NCBI GenBank assembly: GCA_016218915.1
Contig: JACRCQ010000072.1
Span: 186,001-250,000 of the forward strand
Source of the DNA: Deltaproteobacteria bacterium
GTDB lineage: Bacteria > Myxococcota_A > Polyangia > Polyangiales > Polyangiaceae
Length of the DNA stretch: 64,000 nucleotides
Reading direction: 5' to 3'
Notes under the pieces: model-generated
Told to the model about the DNA's origin: nothing
What the model saw: only the letters and a program-made list of their open reading frames with translations
The model's database searches: none
Made by a program: the position numbers and the translations under genes
Shown here: piece by piece, positions 53,186 to 63,220 of the stretch
Layout: every line of letters starts with the position of its first letter
How positions within the stretch are numbered: position 1 is the first letter of the stretch

Positions 53186-53541
53186 CACGGACCCCGCCGG
53201 GGAGCCGCGCTTCTTCCTGTCGCGTGACACAGACCGTGAACCTACGTCGCGTCGGGCTGCGGCAGGGGAATCCATCTGGCCTGCGACTTCGGAGAGGCCG
53301 TTGGCACGGTGCCGTTGGCGGGCGTCATCACGCGGCGTCATCGTGAAAGGAGCCTACGCTCCAGCGCATGCGCGTGTACAGCATCCAGCAGGACTCGGTG
53401 CTCCGCGGGCGGGATGACAGGGAGTCCGGCGCGGCGCGCATGCGGACAAAAGCATGCGCGACGATTCCCTTGCTGAGAATCGTCGCGCTGGGAAGCCACC
53501 CGGCCCTCGAAAGGTCGTGAGCTCCGGACTGTTCCAGGGTC
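53186..53541. other. Non-coding stretch with groESL terminator
   Basis: About 356 bp between the ATPase remnant and groEL without a supported gene. An ORF extension of the ATPase frame reaches 53341 but looks non-coding. The one clear structure is the hairpin at 53456-53488. Confidence 0.5.
53456..53488 (-). terminator. Probable groESL transcription terminator
   Basis: A perfect 12-bp stem, GCGCGACGATTC (53456-53467) with GAATCGTCGCGC (53477-53488) and a nine-base loop, lies 54 bp downstream of groEL. On the minus strand it is followed by ATGCTTTTG, a short T-run, consistent with an intrinsic terminator. Confidence 0.65.
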
Positions 53542-55161
<1,620 letters not shown>

Positions 55162-55240
55162 CGGAAATACTCCGTGTTTCTCTCAATAAAGTCCTGACCA
55201 GGCCCTTTGCGGCCCGATCAACCCGGTAGAACGCATTCGT

Positions 55241-55531
55241 TCAGCGCTCGATCACGCAGAGGATGTCGTCCTCGCGCATGATCAATCGCTCTTCGCCGTC
55301 CAGCTTCACCTCGGTGCCGGAATACTTTCCGAACAGCACCCGGTCGCCTACCTTCAGCTCCAGCTTGCGAACGGCGCCGTCATCCAGGACCTTGCCGCCA
55401 CCAACAGCGATGACCTCTCCTTCGACCGGCTTCTCCTTGGCCGTGTCGGGGATGATGATCCCGCCCTTGGTCTTCTCTTCTTCCTGGACGCGCTTGACGA
55501 TGACGCGGTCATGCAGCGGTCGAATGCTCAT
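55241..55531 (-). CDS. groES: Co-chaperonin GroES
   Basis: A 96-residue 10-kDa co-chaperonin that caps the GroEL ring. It starts at MSIRPLHDRVIVKR and holds GGIIIPDTAKEKP (the mobile loop region) and LFGKYSGTEVKLDGEERLIMREDDIL. ATG 55531 has GGAGGGA upstream; the frame opens at 55600 but the earlier residues overlap the operator. First gene of the groES-groEL operon. Confidence 0.97.
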   Translation of the reverse strand: MSIRPLHDRVIVKRVQEEEKTKGGIIIPDTAKEKPVEGEVIAVGGGKVLDDGAVRKLELKVGDRVLFGKYSGTEVKLDGEERLIMREDDILCVIER

Positions 55532-55593
55532 ACTTCCCTCCGTGCGGGTTGGTTTTGCTTGGGTCCCTGACCGGTAGGGCCGGTCTCGAGCCG

Positions 55594-55620
55594 TTAGCAC
55601 TCACCTAGCCGGAGTGCTAA
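55594..55620 (-). promoter_or_regulatory. CIRCE operator (HrcA binding site)
   Basis: TTAGCACTC, nine bases, GAGTGCTAA: a perfect 9-9-9 match to the CIRCE consensus, ending 63 bp upstream of the groES start codon. In other bacteria HrcA binds CIRCE and represses groESL until heat or misfolded protein titrates GroEL. The hrcA gene is not in this window. Confidence 0.95.
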
Positions 55621-55631
55621 CCGCGGCCGGG

Positions 55632-55659
55632 AAGGTAGCTCCGCCGCGCGCACTGTCAA
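55632..55659 (-). promoter_or_regulatory. groESL housekeeping promoter
   Basis: On the minus strand, a perfect TTGACA -35 (55654-55659), 16 bases, then TACCTT (55632-55637; keeps the TA and final T of the -10 consensus). The expected start site is at about 55625, so the CIRCE operator lies at the transcription start, as in other CIRCE-controlled operons. Confidence 0.7.
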
Positions 55660-55708
55660 GGGGCCCAACTCGGGTTTGGAAACACCTGAAAATGCGCGCA
55701 GGCTTCCT

Positions 55709-55777
55709 GGAGCCGCGACCGTCAGGGAGCAGGTTGCGTCACGCGATACCCCCCGGCTCGCTCACGCTCGCGGCTCC
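55709..55777. repeat. Inverted repeat with GAGCCGCGACC motif
   Basis: GGAGCCGCGA (55709-55718) and its exact complement TCGCGGCTCC (55768-55777) are separated by 49 bases. The motif GAGCCGCGACC, followed by GTCAGGGAGC, recurs at 57690, so it is a dispersed palindromic unit. Confidence 0.65.
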
Positions 55778-55795
55778 ACCCCTCGGATCCAGCCC

Positions 55796-56161
55796 TCACG
55801 GAATCGCCGGAATCGAGATCCCCAACTCCCCAAGCTCAGCCCGCAAGGTCGAGCACTCTGCCGGCAGCATCTCCGCCGAATACGCGCGGGTCACTGCTCC
55901 CATCACACGCCGTGCAGCCGCCTCGCAGTCCCCCTTGCTCTTTCCCACCTTGCACGACCCACACCGATCCCGGAACTTGCTCGTCTCCACGTCGTTCGCC
56001 AGCTCGATCCGCGACCTTGCAGCTTCGCAGCACGCTGCCAGCAGCACGTTCGCCTTCTCGTCCTTGATCGGCTCCGTGTTGCACCCACCCAAAAGCACCG
56101 CAGCGAGCGCGACCCAGACGAGCGCCGCTCGCGACAGCGCCGGGGATGTTGAACCAGGCAT
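55796..56161 (-). CDS. Small Cys-rich lipoprotein
   Basis: A 121-residue protein. MPGSTSPALS...ALVWVALAAVLLGGC is a lipoprotein signal (lipobox LGGC). The mature part (LLAACCEAARSRIELAND, RCGSCKVGKSKGDCEAA, ECSTLRAELG) has six further cysteines and a helical pattern. Function unknown. ATG 56161 is chosen; the frame opens at 56218 inside the upstream gene. It follows a second lipoprotein gene after 10 bp. Confidence 0.65.
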   Translation of the reverse strand: MPGSTSPALSRAALVWVALAAVLLGGCNTEPIKDEKANVLLAACCEAARSRIELANDVETSKFRDRCGSCKVGKSKGDCEAAARRVMGAVTRAYSAEMLPAECSTLRAELGELGISIPAIP

Positions 56162-56171
56162 GCCCAGCACC

Positions 56172-56672
56172 CTATTCCGCGGCGCTGTCAGGCGCGCCGT
56201 CCGCCGAAGTTGACCCATCCGCCCCGCCGTCCCGGCAATCCGGCGCGGTCACCAGCACGAAGTAGTCCGAGCACGAGTCGTTCTTGATCCGGATCTTGCG
56301 CGTGTCGACCGACTGGATCAGGCACATGTTGCCAGCCGCGGGAGCGATCGATCCGGTCGAGGTGCCGTTCTCGCTGAAGGATTCGAAGCACGAGACGTCC
56401 GCAGGCACGCACCCGAAGTCGTGGATCAAGTCGTAGCGCTTGCCCCCCGGAAACGAGAGCAAGAGGCCTGACCAGGGGCTCGACATGTAGTAGCCCGACA
56501 CGACCGCTCCTCCCTTGAACTCCTCAGGAGGGTTGGAGTCGTCGCCCGTGCTGCACGACGGCCCGAACTGGCTGCATGCGTAGATCCCGACGGCGAGAGC
56601 TGCGAGAGCGACCGCTCGGGCGATCCAGCGGACCGAATCAGGGATTGAGCCAGCGGCAAGCATCTTTGGCAT
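56172..56672 (-). CDS. Putative lipoprotein overlapping hemB
   Basis: A 166-residue protein with a signal (ARAVALAALAVGIYAC, probable lipobox IYAC). The body has several cysteines (PSCSTGDDSN, CVPADVSCF, NMCLIQSVD) and a Gly/Ala/Asp-rich tail. Function unknown. Its start codon lies 35 bp inside the end of hemB; ATG 56663 is the only other start nearby and also overlaps, so translation depends on hemB readthrough or coupling. It is followed after 10 bp by the other lipoprotein. Confidence 0.6.
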   Translation of the reverse strand: MPKMLAAGSIPDSVRWIARAVALAALAVGIYACSQFGPSCSTGDDSNPPEEFKGGAVVSGYYMSSPWSGLLLSFPGGKRYDLIHDFGCVPADVSCFESFSENGTSTGSIAPAAGNMCLIQSVDTRKIRIKNDSCSDYFVLVTAPDCRDGGADGSTSADGAPDSAAE

Positions 56673-57627
56673 GGTAGGTCAGGATGAAGTCAGCGCCGGC
56701 GCGACGAATGCAAGTGAGCGCTTCGAGAGTGGCCCGGCGCTCGTCGATCATGTTCGCAGCGGCAGCGGCCTTGATCATCGCATATTCGCCGCTCACGTTG
56801 TATGCCCCGATCGGCAGGGTGGTCTGCTGACGAAGCCGAGCGATGATGTCGAGGTAGGGCAGGGCAGGCTTGACCATCAGCATGTCCGCGCCCTCTTCCT
56901 CGTCGAGCGCAGCCTCCCGCAGCGCTTCGCGAGCATTGGCCGGGTCCATCTGGTATCCGGCACGGTCGCCGAATTGTGGGGCGCAGTCGGCCGCCTCACG
57001 GAACGGTCCGTAGAATCCGGATGCGTACTTCACCGAGTACGACAGGATCGCGATCTCGTCGAACCCTTCCGCATCCAGCGCCTTGCGAAGGGCCCCCACC
57101 CTTCCATCCATCATGTCGCTCGGCGCCACCACGTCCACGCCTGCGCGCGCATAGCACAGCGCGTCCTGCGCGAGGATCTCGAGGGTCGCATCGTTGTGCA
57201 CGTCGATCGTGCCATCCGCGCGCTTGCGAAGCACACCGCAGTGGCCGTGGTCCGTGTACTCGCAGTTGCACACGTCGGCCATCACCAGCAGCTCTGGAGC
57301 CGCGCTCTTCATTTCGGCAATCGCCCTGGGTACCGGGCCGTCAGGGTCGAAGCCCGCCTTGCCTTCCGGGTCCTTCTTGGCAGGCAGTCCGAACAGGATC
57401 ACGCCTCCGATCCCGAGCTCGCGGCACGACTTGGCCTCGGCTGCAGCTGAGCCGATGGGAAGTCGCATCACGCCCGGCATGGTCCCGATAGGCTCGGCCT
57501 GCTTGGCTGTGGCGCTGAAGAACAGCGGCAGGATCATGTCACCCGGCGCGAGCGTGGTTTCGCGCACCAGCGCACGCATCGAGAGGTTTCGTCGCAGACG
57601 CCTGGGTCGTTGAATCGGGAACGCCAT
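56638..57627 (-). CDS. hemB: Delta-aminolevulinic acid dehydratase (porphobilinogen synthase)
   Basis: Condenses two molecules of 5-aminolevulinate to porphobilinogen, the second common step of heme biosynthesis, in the cytoplasm. The 329-residue protein has the metal-site cysteine cluster DVCNCEYTDHGHCG, the first active-site lysine in YSVKYASGFYGPFR and the Schiff-base lysine in GADMLMVKPALPYLDI. Length and order are normal. It is followed by, and overlaps, a lipoprotein gene. Heme made with it could serve the di-heme SdhC. Confidence 0.97.
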   Translation of the reverse strand: MAFPIQRPRRLRRNLSMRALVRETTLAPGDMILPLFFSATAKQAEPIGTMPGVMRLPIGSAAAEAKSCRELGIGGVILFGLPAKKDPEGKAGFDPDGPVPRAIAEMKSAAPELLVMADVCNCEYTDHGHCGVLRKRADGTIDVHNDATLEILAQDALCYARAGVDVVAPSDMMDGRVGALRKALDAEGFDEIAILSYSVKYASGFYGPFREAADCAPQFGDRAGYQMDPANAREALREAALDEEEGADMLMVKPALPYLDIIARLRQQTTLPIGAYNVSGEYAMIKAAAAANMIDERRATLEALTCIRRAGADFILTYHAKDACRWLNP

Positions 57628-57689
57628 GGGCGAAGCCTAGTACCCAGCAGGCACGTTTGCACAGGGGGATTGCCGCCGCGACCGTCGTA

Positions 57690-57707
57690 GAGCCGCGACC
57701 GCGGCTC
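57690..57707. repeat. Palindromic GAGCCGCGACC hairpin
   Basis: GAGCCGCG-AC-CGCGGCTC, an 8-bp stem in the 92-bp gap between hemB and the M16 peptidase gene. It shares GAGCCGCGACC with 55709-55718. A-rich bases follow it on the plus strand, so it is not a typical terminator for the minus-strand genes. Confidence 0.55.
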
Positions 57708-57719
57708 CAAAAATCGCGG

Positions 57720-58964
57720 CTACTTGAATCCCTTGACGATCTGCTCGAGCGCTTTCTTCTGGGGCTCTTCGAGCAGGCCCACGGCTACGCCGCACACCCC
57801 TTCTGGCCGGAAGATGCGACGCGCGACATCGCGCACCTGCTCGGCCGTCACCGACAGGATCTCCTGGCGACGCGCGTCGACCGAGTCTGCGATTCCTGCC
57901 AGAGCCGACAGCCCGTGGAAGTCGGCCAGCGCATCGGCATCGTCGATCACCTGGCGCGACTCGAAGCCGTGGCGCATCCTGGTCTTGTCGAGCTCTTCGT
58001 CGGTCGGGCCGTCGCGCGCGATCTCGCTGACGATCTCGCACAGCTCGCGCATCACCACCGGCGCCCGCTCGTGCTGGACCACCGCACCCAGATCCAGCAC
58101 GCCGTCGTCTTCGTACGTCTCGTAGTCCGCCGACACGTCGTAGCAGAGCCCCTTCTCGTCGCAGATCCGCGCATACAACCGGGTCGACATGCCGTCATCC
58201 AGCACGCGCAGCAGCACTTCCGCCGCAGGCTCCTGCGGGTCGTGCTCGCCCGGGGCGCGGAACGCCAGCCGCAGGTCGGTCTGGCTCATCTGGTTCTCGA
58301 CGTACTTGTAGCGAGGGTGCTTCTGGGTGCGGGGAGGCGGCGTGGCTGCGACCACCTGGCCAGTCGGCAGCGAGCCGAAAAGGCGGGAGGCGATCTTGAC
58401 GCCATCATCGGGATCGATCGCACCAGCCAGGCACAGCACCGAGTTGGCAGCCGTGTAGTGCAGGGCGTGGTGCCTGCGAAGATCGTCCACGCCCATTCTC
58501 TGCAGCGTGTGAATCGATCCGGTGATCGGAAATCCGAGCGGATGATCGCCGAACATCAGGGCGCGCGACAGGTTGTCAGGATCGATCTGGTGCCCGTTGT
58601 CGTCGAGCGTCTCCAGGATCTCCTCGCGGATGATCGCCCTCTCCAGGTCGATGGCCGTGAACCGCGGGCTGGTCATCACTTCGGCGAAGATGCCCAGCGC
58701 TGCCTCGAGGTTCTCCGGAGGCAGAGACAGACTCATGAGCCCGAAGTCCGAGTGCGTAGCGGCGTACAGCGTGCCGCCGAGCCGCTCGATCGCCAGCGCC
58801 TGCTCGTGAGCCGAGGCGAACGAGGCCGTGCCGCGATAGAGCATGTGCTCGAGGAAGTGCGAGCAGCCGTTGAGCTCCCGGGTCTCGAAGCGGGAGCCCA
58901 CGCGCACATGCAAGGAGACGGCCGCCGTATGCAGCGCGGCGTGCGGGACGCACACCACCCTCAA
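57720..58964 (-). CDS. M16-family zinc peptidase
   Basis: A 414-residue protein with the inverted zinc motif HFLEH (about 36-40, HxxEH) and the downstream glutamate in AIIREEILETLDD; the C-terminal domain is complete. M16 enzymes (PqqL, processing peptidase-like) degrade or process peptides. TTG 58964 is the first standard start, but the preceding in-frame residues VLDNGL are the expected N-terminal strand of the family. No ATG, GTG or TTG precedes that strand before an upstream stop, so the true start may be CTG 59012 overlapping the previous gene's stop (CTGA). It follows the foldase gene closely. Confidence 0.82.
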   Translation of the reverse strand: MRVVCVPHAALHTAAVSLHVRVGSRFETRELNGCSHFLEHMLYRGTASFASAHEQALAIERLGGTLYAATHSDFGLMSLSLPPENLEAALGIFAEVMTSPRFTAIDLERAIIREEILETLDDNGHQIDPDNLSRALMFGDHPLGFPITGSIHTLQRMGVDDLRRHHALHYTAANSVLCLAGAIDPDDGVKIASRLFGSLPTGQVVAATPPPRTQKHPRYKYVENQMSQTDLRLAFRAPGEHDPQEPAAEVLLRVLDDGMSTRLYARICDEKGLCYDVSADYETYEDDGVLDLGAVVQHERAPVVMRELCEIVSEIARDGPTDEELDKTRMRHGFESRQVIDDADALADFHGLSALAGIADSVDARRQEILSVTAEQVRDVARRIFRPEGVCGVAVGLLEEPQKKALEQIVKGFK

Positions 58965-59008
58965 CCCGTTGTCCAGGACCGTTCGAATCGGCTTCGGTGC
59001 GTCGAGGC

Positions 59009-60799
59009 TCAGTCGTCACCGCCCTCTTCGTCACCGCTGCCCTTGCCATCCTTGGCCGGACCTGCGGCGAACGACTCGTTCATCTTGGTCTCGGCCTTGG
59101 CAGCCTGCTTGAGCTTGGCGATGTAGTCGGCGAGCATCTCCTGGCCCTTGGCGTGAACCATGCGCTGAACGAAGTCCTCGCGATCCTTCTCGAAAGCCTC
59201 GCGGGTTGCGGCCTTCTTCTCCTTGAGCTGGATGACCGCGTAGCCGTCCTCCATCCTCACGAGGTCTCCGCCCACCTGGCCGGGCTTGTCGAGCTTGAAG
59301 GCCATCGCAGCGACATTGGCGTCGCGTGCGGCATCCGGGATGGGGCGGCCGTCCGGGGTGAACGATGCGGTCGACTCGACCTTGGGGCGCATCGGGTCAG
59401 GCTTGTCTTCGACCTTGTCCGGCTCCTTGCCAGCTGCGCGGGCAGCGTCCTCGCGCTTCTTGTCGTCGGCCTTCTTCTTGTCGTCAGCCTTCTTCATGAA
59501 CTTTGCGTACTTGTCGTCGAGGAGCTTGATGGCCTCCTCGGTCGCGTCCGCGAGGCTCTTGCCTTCCTGCGCGCTTCGCAGCACGGATTTGGCTGCATCG
59601 CTCATGATCTGATCAGCGACCATCCCCTTCATCACGTCCGCTGCCACGATCCGCTTCCCATCCGCCTCGGCCTTGGTCGGGTCGTCGCTCACGATGGCGA
59701 TCAGCTGGATGATGTGCACGCCGTACTGCGAGTCGACCTTGTCGGACAGGTCGCCGACCTTGGCGAGGGCAAAGGTCGCATCCTCGAAGGTCTTGATCAT
59801 CTTGCCGTTCTTCGCGAAGCAGGGCACTTCGCCGCCGCGCGGCGCTGAGTTGTCATCCTCGCTCATGTCCGCGGCCACGGACGCGAAGTCCTCGCCAGCG
59901 CGCAGCCGTCCGAGCGCCTTGTCTGCCAGGTTCTGCGCCTCGACCGGCTCATGGCCGTCAGGCTGCATGTCGCTCTTGTAGCGGATGAGGATGTGACGAG
60001 CCTTGCGGCAGCCAGGCACGAACTCGGACTTGCGTGCTGTGAAGCTTTTGTCGATGTCCTCGGCATGCTCCTTGGACCAGTCCTCGATGGCCTTGGGCGA
60101 GGTGTCGATGTAGCGGGCCGTCACCCATCCGCGGCGGAAGCGCACGTAGTCGATCGAAGCCGTGGACCTCTCGCGCACGTACGAGGCAAACGCCTCGTCA
60201 TCGCTCACGCGGGCGCGGGAGCGGATCAGGTCGCGCATGCGCTCGGCGATCAGCTCCTCGCGCTGCATCTCCTTGAACTCTTTCTCGGAGCGGTTCGTGG
60301 TCTGCTTGATCGTGCGCTGGTAGACTTTGTAATCGAACTGCTTGGAGGTCGTATTCTCGAAGTTGAGCAGCCGCAGCCCAGGCTCGAACATGTTCAGGCT
60401 CATGGCGAGCATCTGGCCGGACTGGATGGGGAGCGAGACGCGCAAGCGCCCCTTGACCAGCTGCTTGTTGATCTCGTCCTCCGAGATCTGGATCTTGAGC
60501 CGGGCAGCATCCTGCACCAGGAGCGTGCGCTCCAGCAGCCCTTCCATCACCTGCCGGCGCAGGCCCAACCTCTTGATGTGCTGCTCGTCGAATCGGCCGG
60601 GCATGGCGAGCGCCAGTGAGGCCCAGAACTCCTTCGGATCCACGCACCGATCGCGCACCGTCACCACACACTGCTGCGAAAGAGAGCCTGTTCGCTGCGA
60701 TGCGTTGGGGCGGAACTGGATGATGAAGACGAGCATGATCGCTACGACGATGGCGCCGTAGACGACCGACATGAGCCCTTTCTGGCCTGCAGTTGACAT
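59009..60799 (-). CDS. Periplasmic peptidyl-prolyl isomerase, SurA/PpiD type
   Basis: A 596-residue protein with an N-terminal membrane helix (VYGAIVVAIMLVFIIQF), a SurA-like chaperone domain (CVDPKEFWASLALAM, ISEDEINKQLVKGRLRV) and a PPIC parvulin domain (PGCRKARHILIRYKSD, then GEVPCFAKNGKMIKTFEDATFAL, SQYGVHIIQLIAI). It assists folding of exported and outer-membrane proteins, which suits a genome rich in lipoproteins. ATG 60799 is chosen; the frame opens at 60850. The M16 gene follows directly. Confidence 0.9.
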   Translation of the reverse strand: MSTAGQKGLMSVVYGAIVVAIMLVFIIQFRPNASQRTGSLSQQCVVTVRDRCVDPKEFWASLALAMPGRFDEQHIKRLGLRRQVMEGLLERTLLVQDAARLKIQISEDEINKQLVKGRLRVSLPIQSGQMLAMSLNMFEPGLRLLNFENTTSKQFDYKVYQRTIKQTTNRSEKEFKEMQREELIAERMRDLIRSRARVSDDEAFASYVRERSTASIDYVRFRRGWVTARYIDTSPKAIEDWSKEHAEDIDKSFTARKSEFVPGCRKARHILIRYKSDMQPDGHEPVEAQNLADKALGRLRAGEDFASVAADMSEDDNSAPRGGEVPCFAKNGKMIKTFEDATFALAKVGDLSDKVDSQYGVHIIQLIAIVSDDPTKAEADGKRIVAADVMKGMVADQIMSDAAKSVLRSAQEGKSLADATEEAIKLLDDKYAKFMKKADDKKKADDKKREDAARAAGKEPDKVEDKPDPMRPKVESTASFTPDGRPIPDAARDANVAAMAFKLDKPGQVGGDLVRMEDGYAVIQLKEKKAATREAFEKDREDFVQRMVHAKGQEMLADYIAKLKQAAKAETKMNESFAAGPAKDGKGSGDEEGGDD

Positions 60800-60976
60800 G
60801 TGGGGAGCCTGACCTGTTCGCAGGGGTTGCGAGGGGCTGCGGCATACCATGCAGCCCGGTGAGGGTCCATTCGACGTGGCTTGAAAGCAATGGACCTGGG
60901 TGGATCGTTTCGGATGCCCCGCCCTTCTACGGGAAAAGGACCGGGAATGCGAGGTGTTCGTGCCCTGAAAATCCGG

Positions 60977-61414
60977 TCAGCGGGGAGCGACCTTCTCCAG
61001 GCTCAGGGCAAATCGAAGCACGTCCTCGGCTTCCTCCAGGGAACCAAGCTCCCGCTCGAACACCACCTGGTACCAGACGTCCAGCACCGTGTCCGGTTCG
61101 ATGGGGTCCTGCTGCGGAATCACCACCGTGCTGACTTCTCGAAAGCCGTGCGCCGACGCCCTGACAGCCAGCCGCCGCGCGCGCTCGAACAGCGCCGCGG
61201 GCGTTTCATGCGACCACGGAAAGTCGCTGCGCTGGGCTCGGGTCATGAACCTCACACGCATGGGCTCGCCTGTCAGCAGCGCCACGCTTCCGTCCATGAT
61301 CAGATTGTCCCTGACCAGCTCTGCGAGCTGCACTTCCTCAGGGTTCGTGCGGTAGACCAGGAAGCCCCTGCTAACGAGGTGCTTCTTCAGGTCTTGGATT
61401 TTAAGTGCAGGCAT
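60977..61414 (-). CDS. Conserved small protein, function unknown
   Basis: A 145-residue protein starting MPALKIQDLKKHLVSRGFLVYRT. It has no export signal and no family I can name; it reads as a compact alpha/beta protein (NPEEVQLAELVRDNLIMDG, VWYQVVFERELGSLEEAEDV). The frame opens at 61450, but ATG 61414 is the first standard ATG. Shine-Dalgarno weak. Its start faces the PilZ-protein gene divergently. Confidence 0.55.
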   Translation of the reverse strand: MPALKIQDLKKHLVSRGFLVYRTNPEEVQLAELVRDNLIMDGSVALLTGEPMRVRFMTRAQRSDFPWSHETPAALFERARRLAVRASAHGFREVSTVVIPQQDPIEPDTVLDVWYQVVFERELGSLEEAEDVLRFALSLEKVAPR

Positions 61415-61591
61415 GCGGGCTTGAACGGGGTGATAGCTGCACTCTTTCAAAAGACCGCTGGGGAGTCAATGCATCGCGCGCCGATCTGGCGTGGTTGCAC
61501 GCTTGACCCCCGCGAGCTAAGGCTTGGCACCGTCAGGCGTGGGGTGATGGCACCGCGAATACTCGCCTTCGGTCAAGACACCAAGTAGTAT

Positions 61592-62152
61592 GTGATAGCA
61601 TTGAATCGACGCAGCCTCACTCCGAGTCTCGGTATCCCCGTGCAGGGAATCCCTGCCACGCGACGTGGCGGCGGCGGGGCTCGCCGTGAGATCTCTTCTC
61701 GAATCAGCCTCGTGTCCGGCGGAACCGAGTACAACGGCTGGGCGCTGAACATCAGCCGCGGCGGCATCCGCGTCGTCATCGAGGAGCGTGTCGAGCTCGG
61801 ACAGGAGTTCGAGATCCGCGAGCTGGACCCTGATATCGCGGACGGCGGTCCCTTCCATGGGCGCGTGGTCTGGGTCCAGGACGAGCCTGACGGGTCGGTC
61901 GTCGGCATGGAGTTCGTCGGGCCCGAGTTGCCCAAATTCGGGGAAAAGGCGGCCCTGAGCACGTCCCATCCGCCTTCGAGCGGAGCTCCTGCGCCTTCGA
62001 GCACGGCTCCAGCGCCCGCACAGTCCGCCTCGGTAGTCGGTGCTGCCGGCAAGTCGCCCAGCTCCACGACCCTGGAAGTGGCCGTGCCCTCGCAGGTGAC
62101 CATCACCACAGCTCCCGAGGCTGAGCAGCCGTCCGGCGAAAAGAAGTCCTGA
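61592..62152 (+). CDS. PilZ-domain protein
   Basis: A 186-residue protein. The first 120 residues form a PilZ domain (RREISSR, then NISRGGIRVVIEE and VVWVQDEPDGSVVGMEFVG), which commonly binds cyclic di-GMP through R-x-x-x-R and a (D/N)-x-S-x-x-G motif; here NISRGG fits the second, and RREISSR is a near match for the first. A Pro/Ser/Ala-rich tail follows. The start is GTG 61592; TTG 61601 is an alternative. Confidence 0.75.
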   Translation: MIALNRRSLTPSLGIPVQGIPATRRGGGGARREISSRISLVSGGTEYNGWALNISRGGIRVVIEERVELGQEFEIRELDPDIADGGPFHGRVVWVQDEPDGSVVGMEFVGPELPKFGEKAALSTSHPPSSGAPAPSSTAPAPAQSASVVGAAGKSPSSTTLEVAVPSQVTITTAPEAEQPSGEKKS

Positions 62153-62206
62153 GTCAAGGCCACAGGCTGCAGGGGCCGTCTCAAGACTCTCTTGATGAAC
62201 TGTTAA

Positions 62207-62420
62207 GTCACCTCCCCCGCCTCGCTTCGCGAGGCACCCCCTCCGCACGCCCGCCGATCCGTCGGAGCAAACCCGCGGAGTTCGAGAGGTCGGGCGGCGG
62301 AGGGGGTAGGAAAATCTAAGCGGATCGCGCTCTGGCCCCCTCCGGCTGCCGCCTTGGATGATCCTCGGGATGCGGCAGATCCGGAGGGGGCGGGGCGCGA
62401 AGCGCCCGGGGGAGGTGATC
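62207..62420. repeat. Element with terminal inverted repeats and two hairpins
   Basis: The left end (62207-62246: TCACCTCCCCCGCCTCGCTTCGCG) and right end (62382-62420) are imperfect inverted repeats sharing CACCTCCCCCG, CTTCGCG and CCCCCTCCG. Inside are two long hairpins, 62237-62307 (CCCCCTCCGCACGCCCGCC with GGGCGGCGGAGGGGG) and 62336-62390 (CCCCCTCCGGCTGCCGC with GCGGCAGATCCGGAGGGGG). No coding content; a MITE- or REP-like element in the 411-bp gap before the peroxiredoxin gene. Confidence 0.75.
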
Positions 62421-62563
62421 AATTCCAGGAGTGAGCCGTGCGTGACGGCAATATTGAGACAGCCTCTGCACCCGCCCCAATCAGAACTGCGAAACCTTTG
62501 ACCCAGCTCCGGGCATCCAACGACCGCACCACCGATCCCCAACTCACCCACGGAGATGTGACG

Positions 62564-63163
62564 ATGAGCGTACTCGTTCAGAAGCCTGCCCCTGCGTTCA
62601 AAGCCACGGCGATCATGCCGGACAACAGCATCAACGACAACTTCACCCTCGAGTCTTTCCGCGGCAAGTACGCGGTCCTGTTCTTCTATCCGCTCGACTT
62701 CACCTTCGTATGCCCCTCCGAGATCCTTGCCTTCGATCATCGCGTCGAGGAGTTCAAGAAGCGCAACTGCGAGGTCATCGGCGTGTCCATCGACTCGCAC
62801 TTCACTCATCTCGCCTGGAAGAACACGGCCGTGGACAACGGTGGCATCGGCAAGGTCCGGTTCCCCCTGGTGGCAGACCTCACCAAGAAGATCGCCCGGG
62901 ACTACGACGTGCTGGTGGATGACGCAGTGGCGCTGCGCGGCACGTTCCTCATCGACAAGCAGGGCATCGTGCGACATCAGGTGGTCAACGACTTGCCCCT
63001 GGGCCGGAACATCGACGACGCGCTGCGCACACTCGACGCGCTCCAGTATCTCGAGGAGCATGGCGAGGTGTGCCCTGCGAACTGGAAGAAGGGCGATGCT
63101 GCCATGAAGCCGACCACCGACGGCGTCGCGAGGTATCTCAAGGAGCACGCCAAGAATCTGTAG
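62564..63163 (+). CDS. Typical 2-Cys peroxiredoxin
   Basis: A 199-residue AhpC/Prx1-type peroxidase. The peroxidatic cysteine is in DFTFVCPSE and the resolving cysteine in GEVCPANW; LDKQG-like segments and the C-terminal arm are complete. It reduces hydrogen or organic peroxide and needs a thioredoxin or AhpF to recycle; trxC lies 57 bp downstream. ATG 62564 has CGGAGATG upstream; the frame opens at 62438. The repeat element at 62207-62420 lies just upstream. Confidence 0.94.
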   Translation: MSVLVQKPAPAFKATAIMPDNSINDNFTLESFRGKYAVLFFYPLDFTFVCPSEILAFDHRVEEFKKRNCEVIGVSIDSHFTHLAWKNTAVDNGGIGKVRFPLVADLTKKIARDYDVLVDDAVALRGTFLIDKQGIVRHQVVNDLPLGRNIDDALRTLDALQYLEEHGEVCPANWKKGDAAMKPTTDGVARYLKEHAKNL

Positions 63164-63220
63164 GCGTGCTGGCCGCCACTTCTGAATCCTTCCTGCCTGA
63201 CCCCGCTCCAACCGATCACC

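Noticed and set aside
57690..57707. Terminator for the M16 gene
   Set aside because: The A-run follows the stem on the plus strand; on the minus strand, the direction of the gene, no T-run follows.
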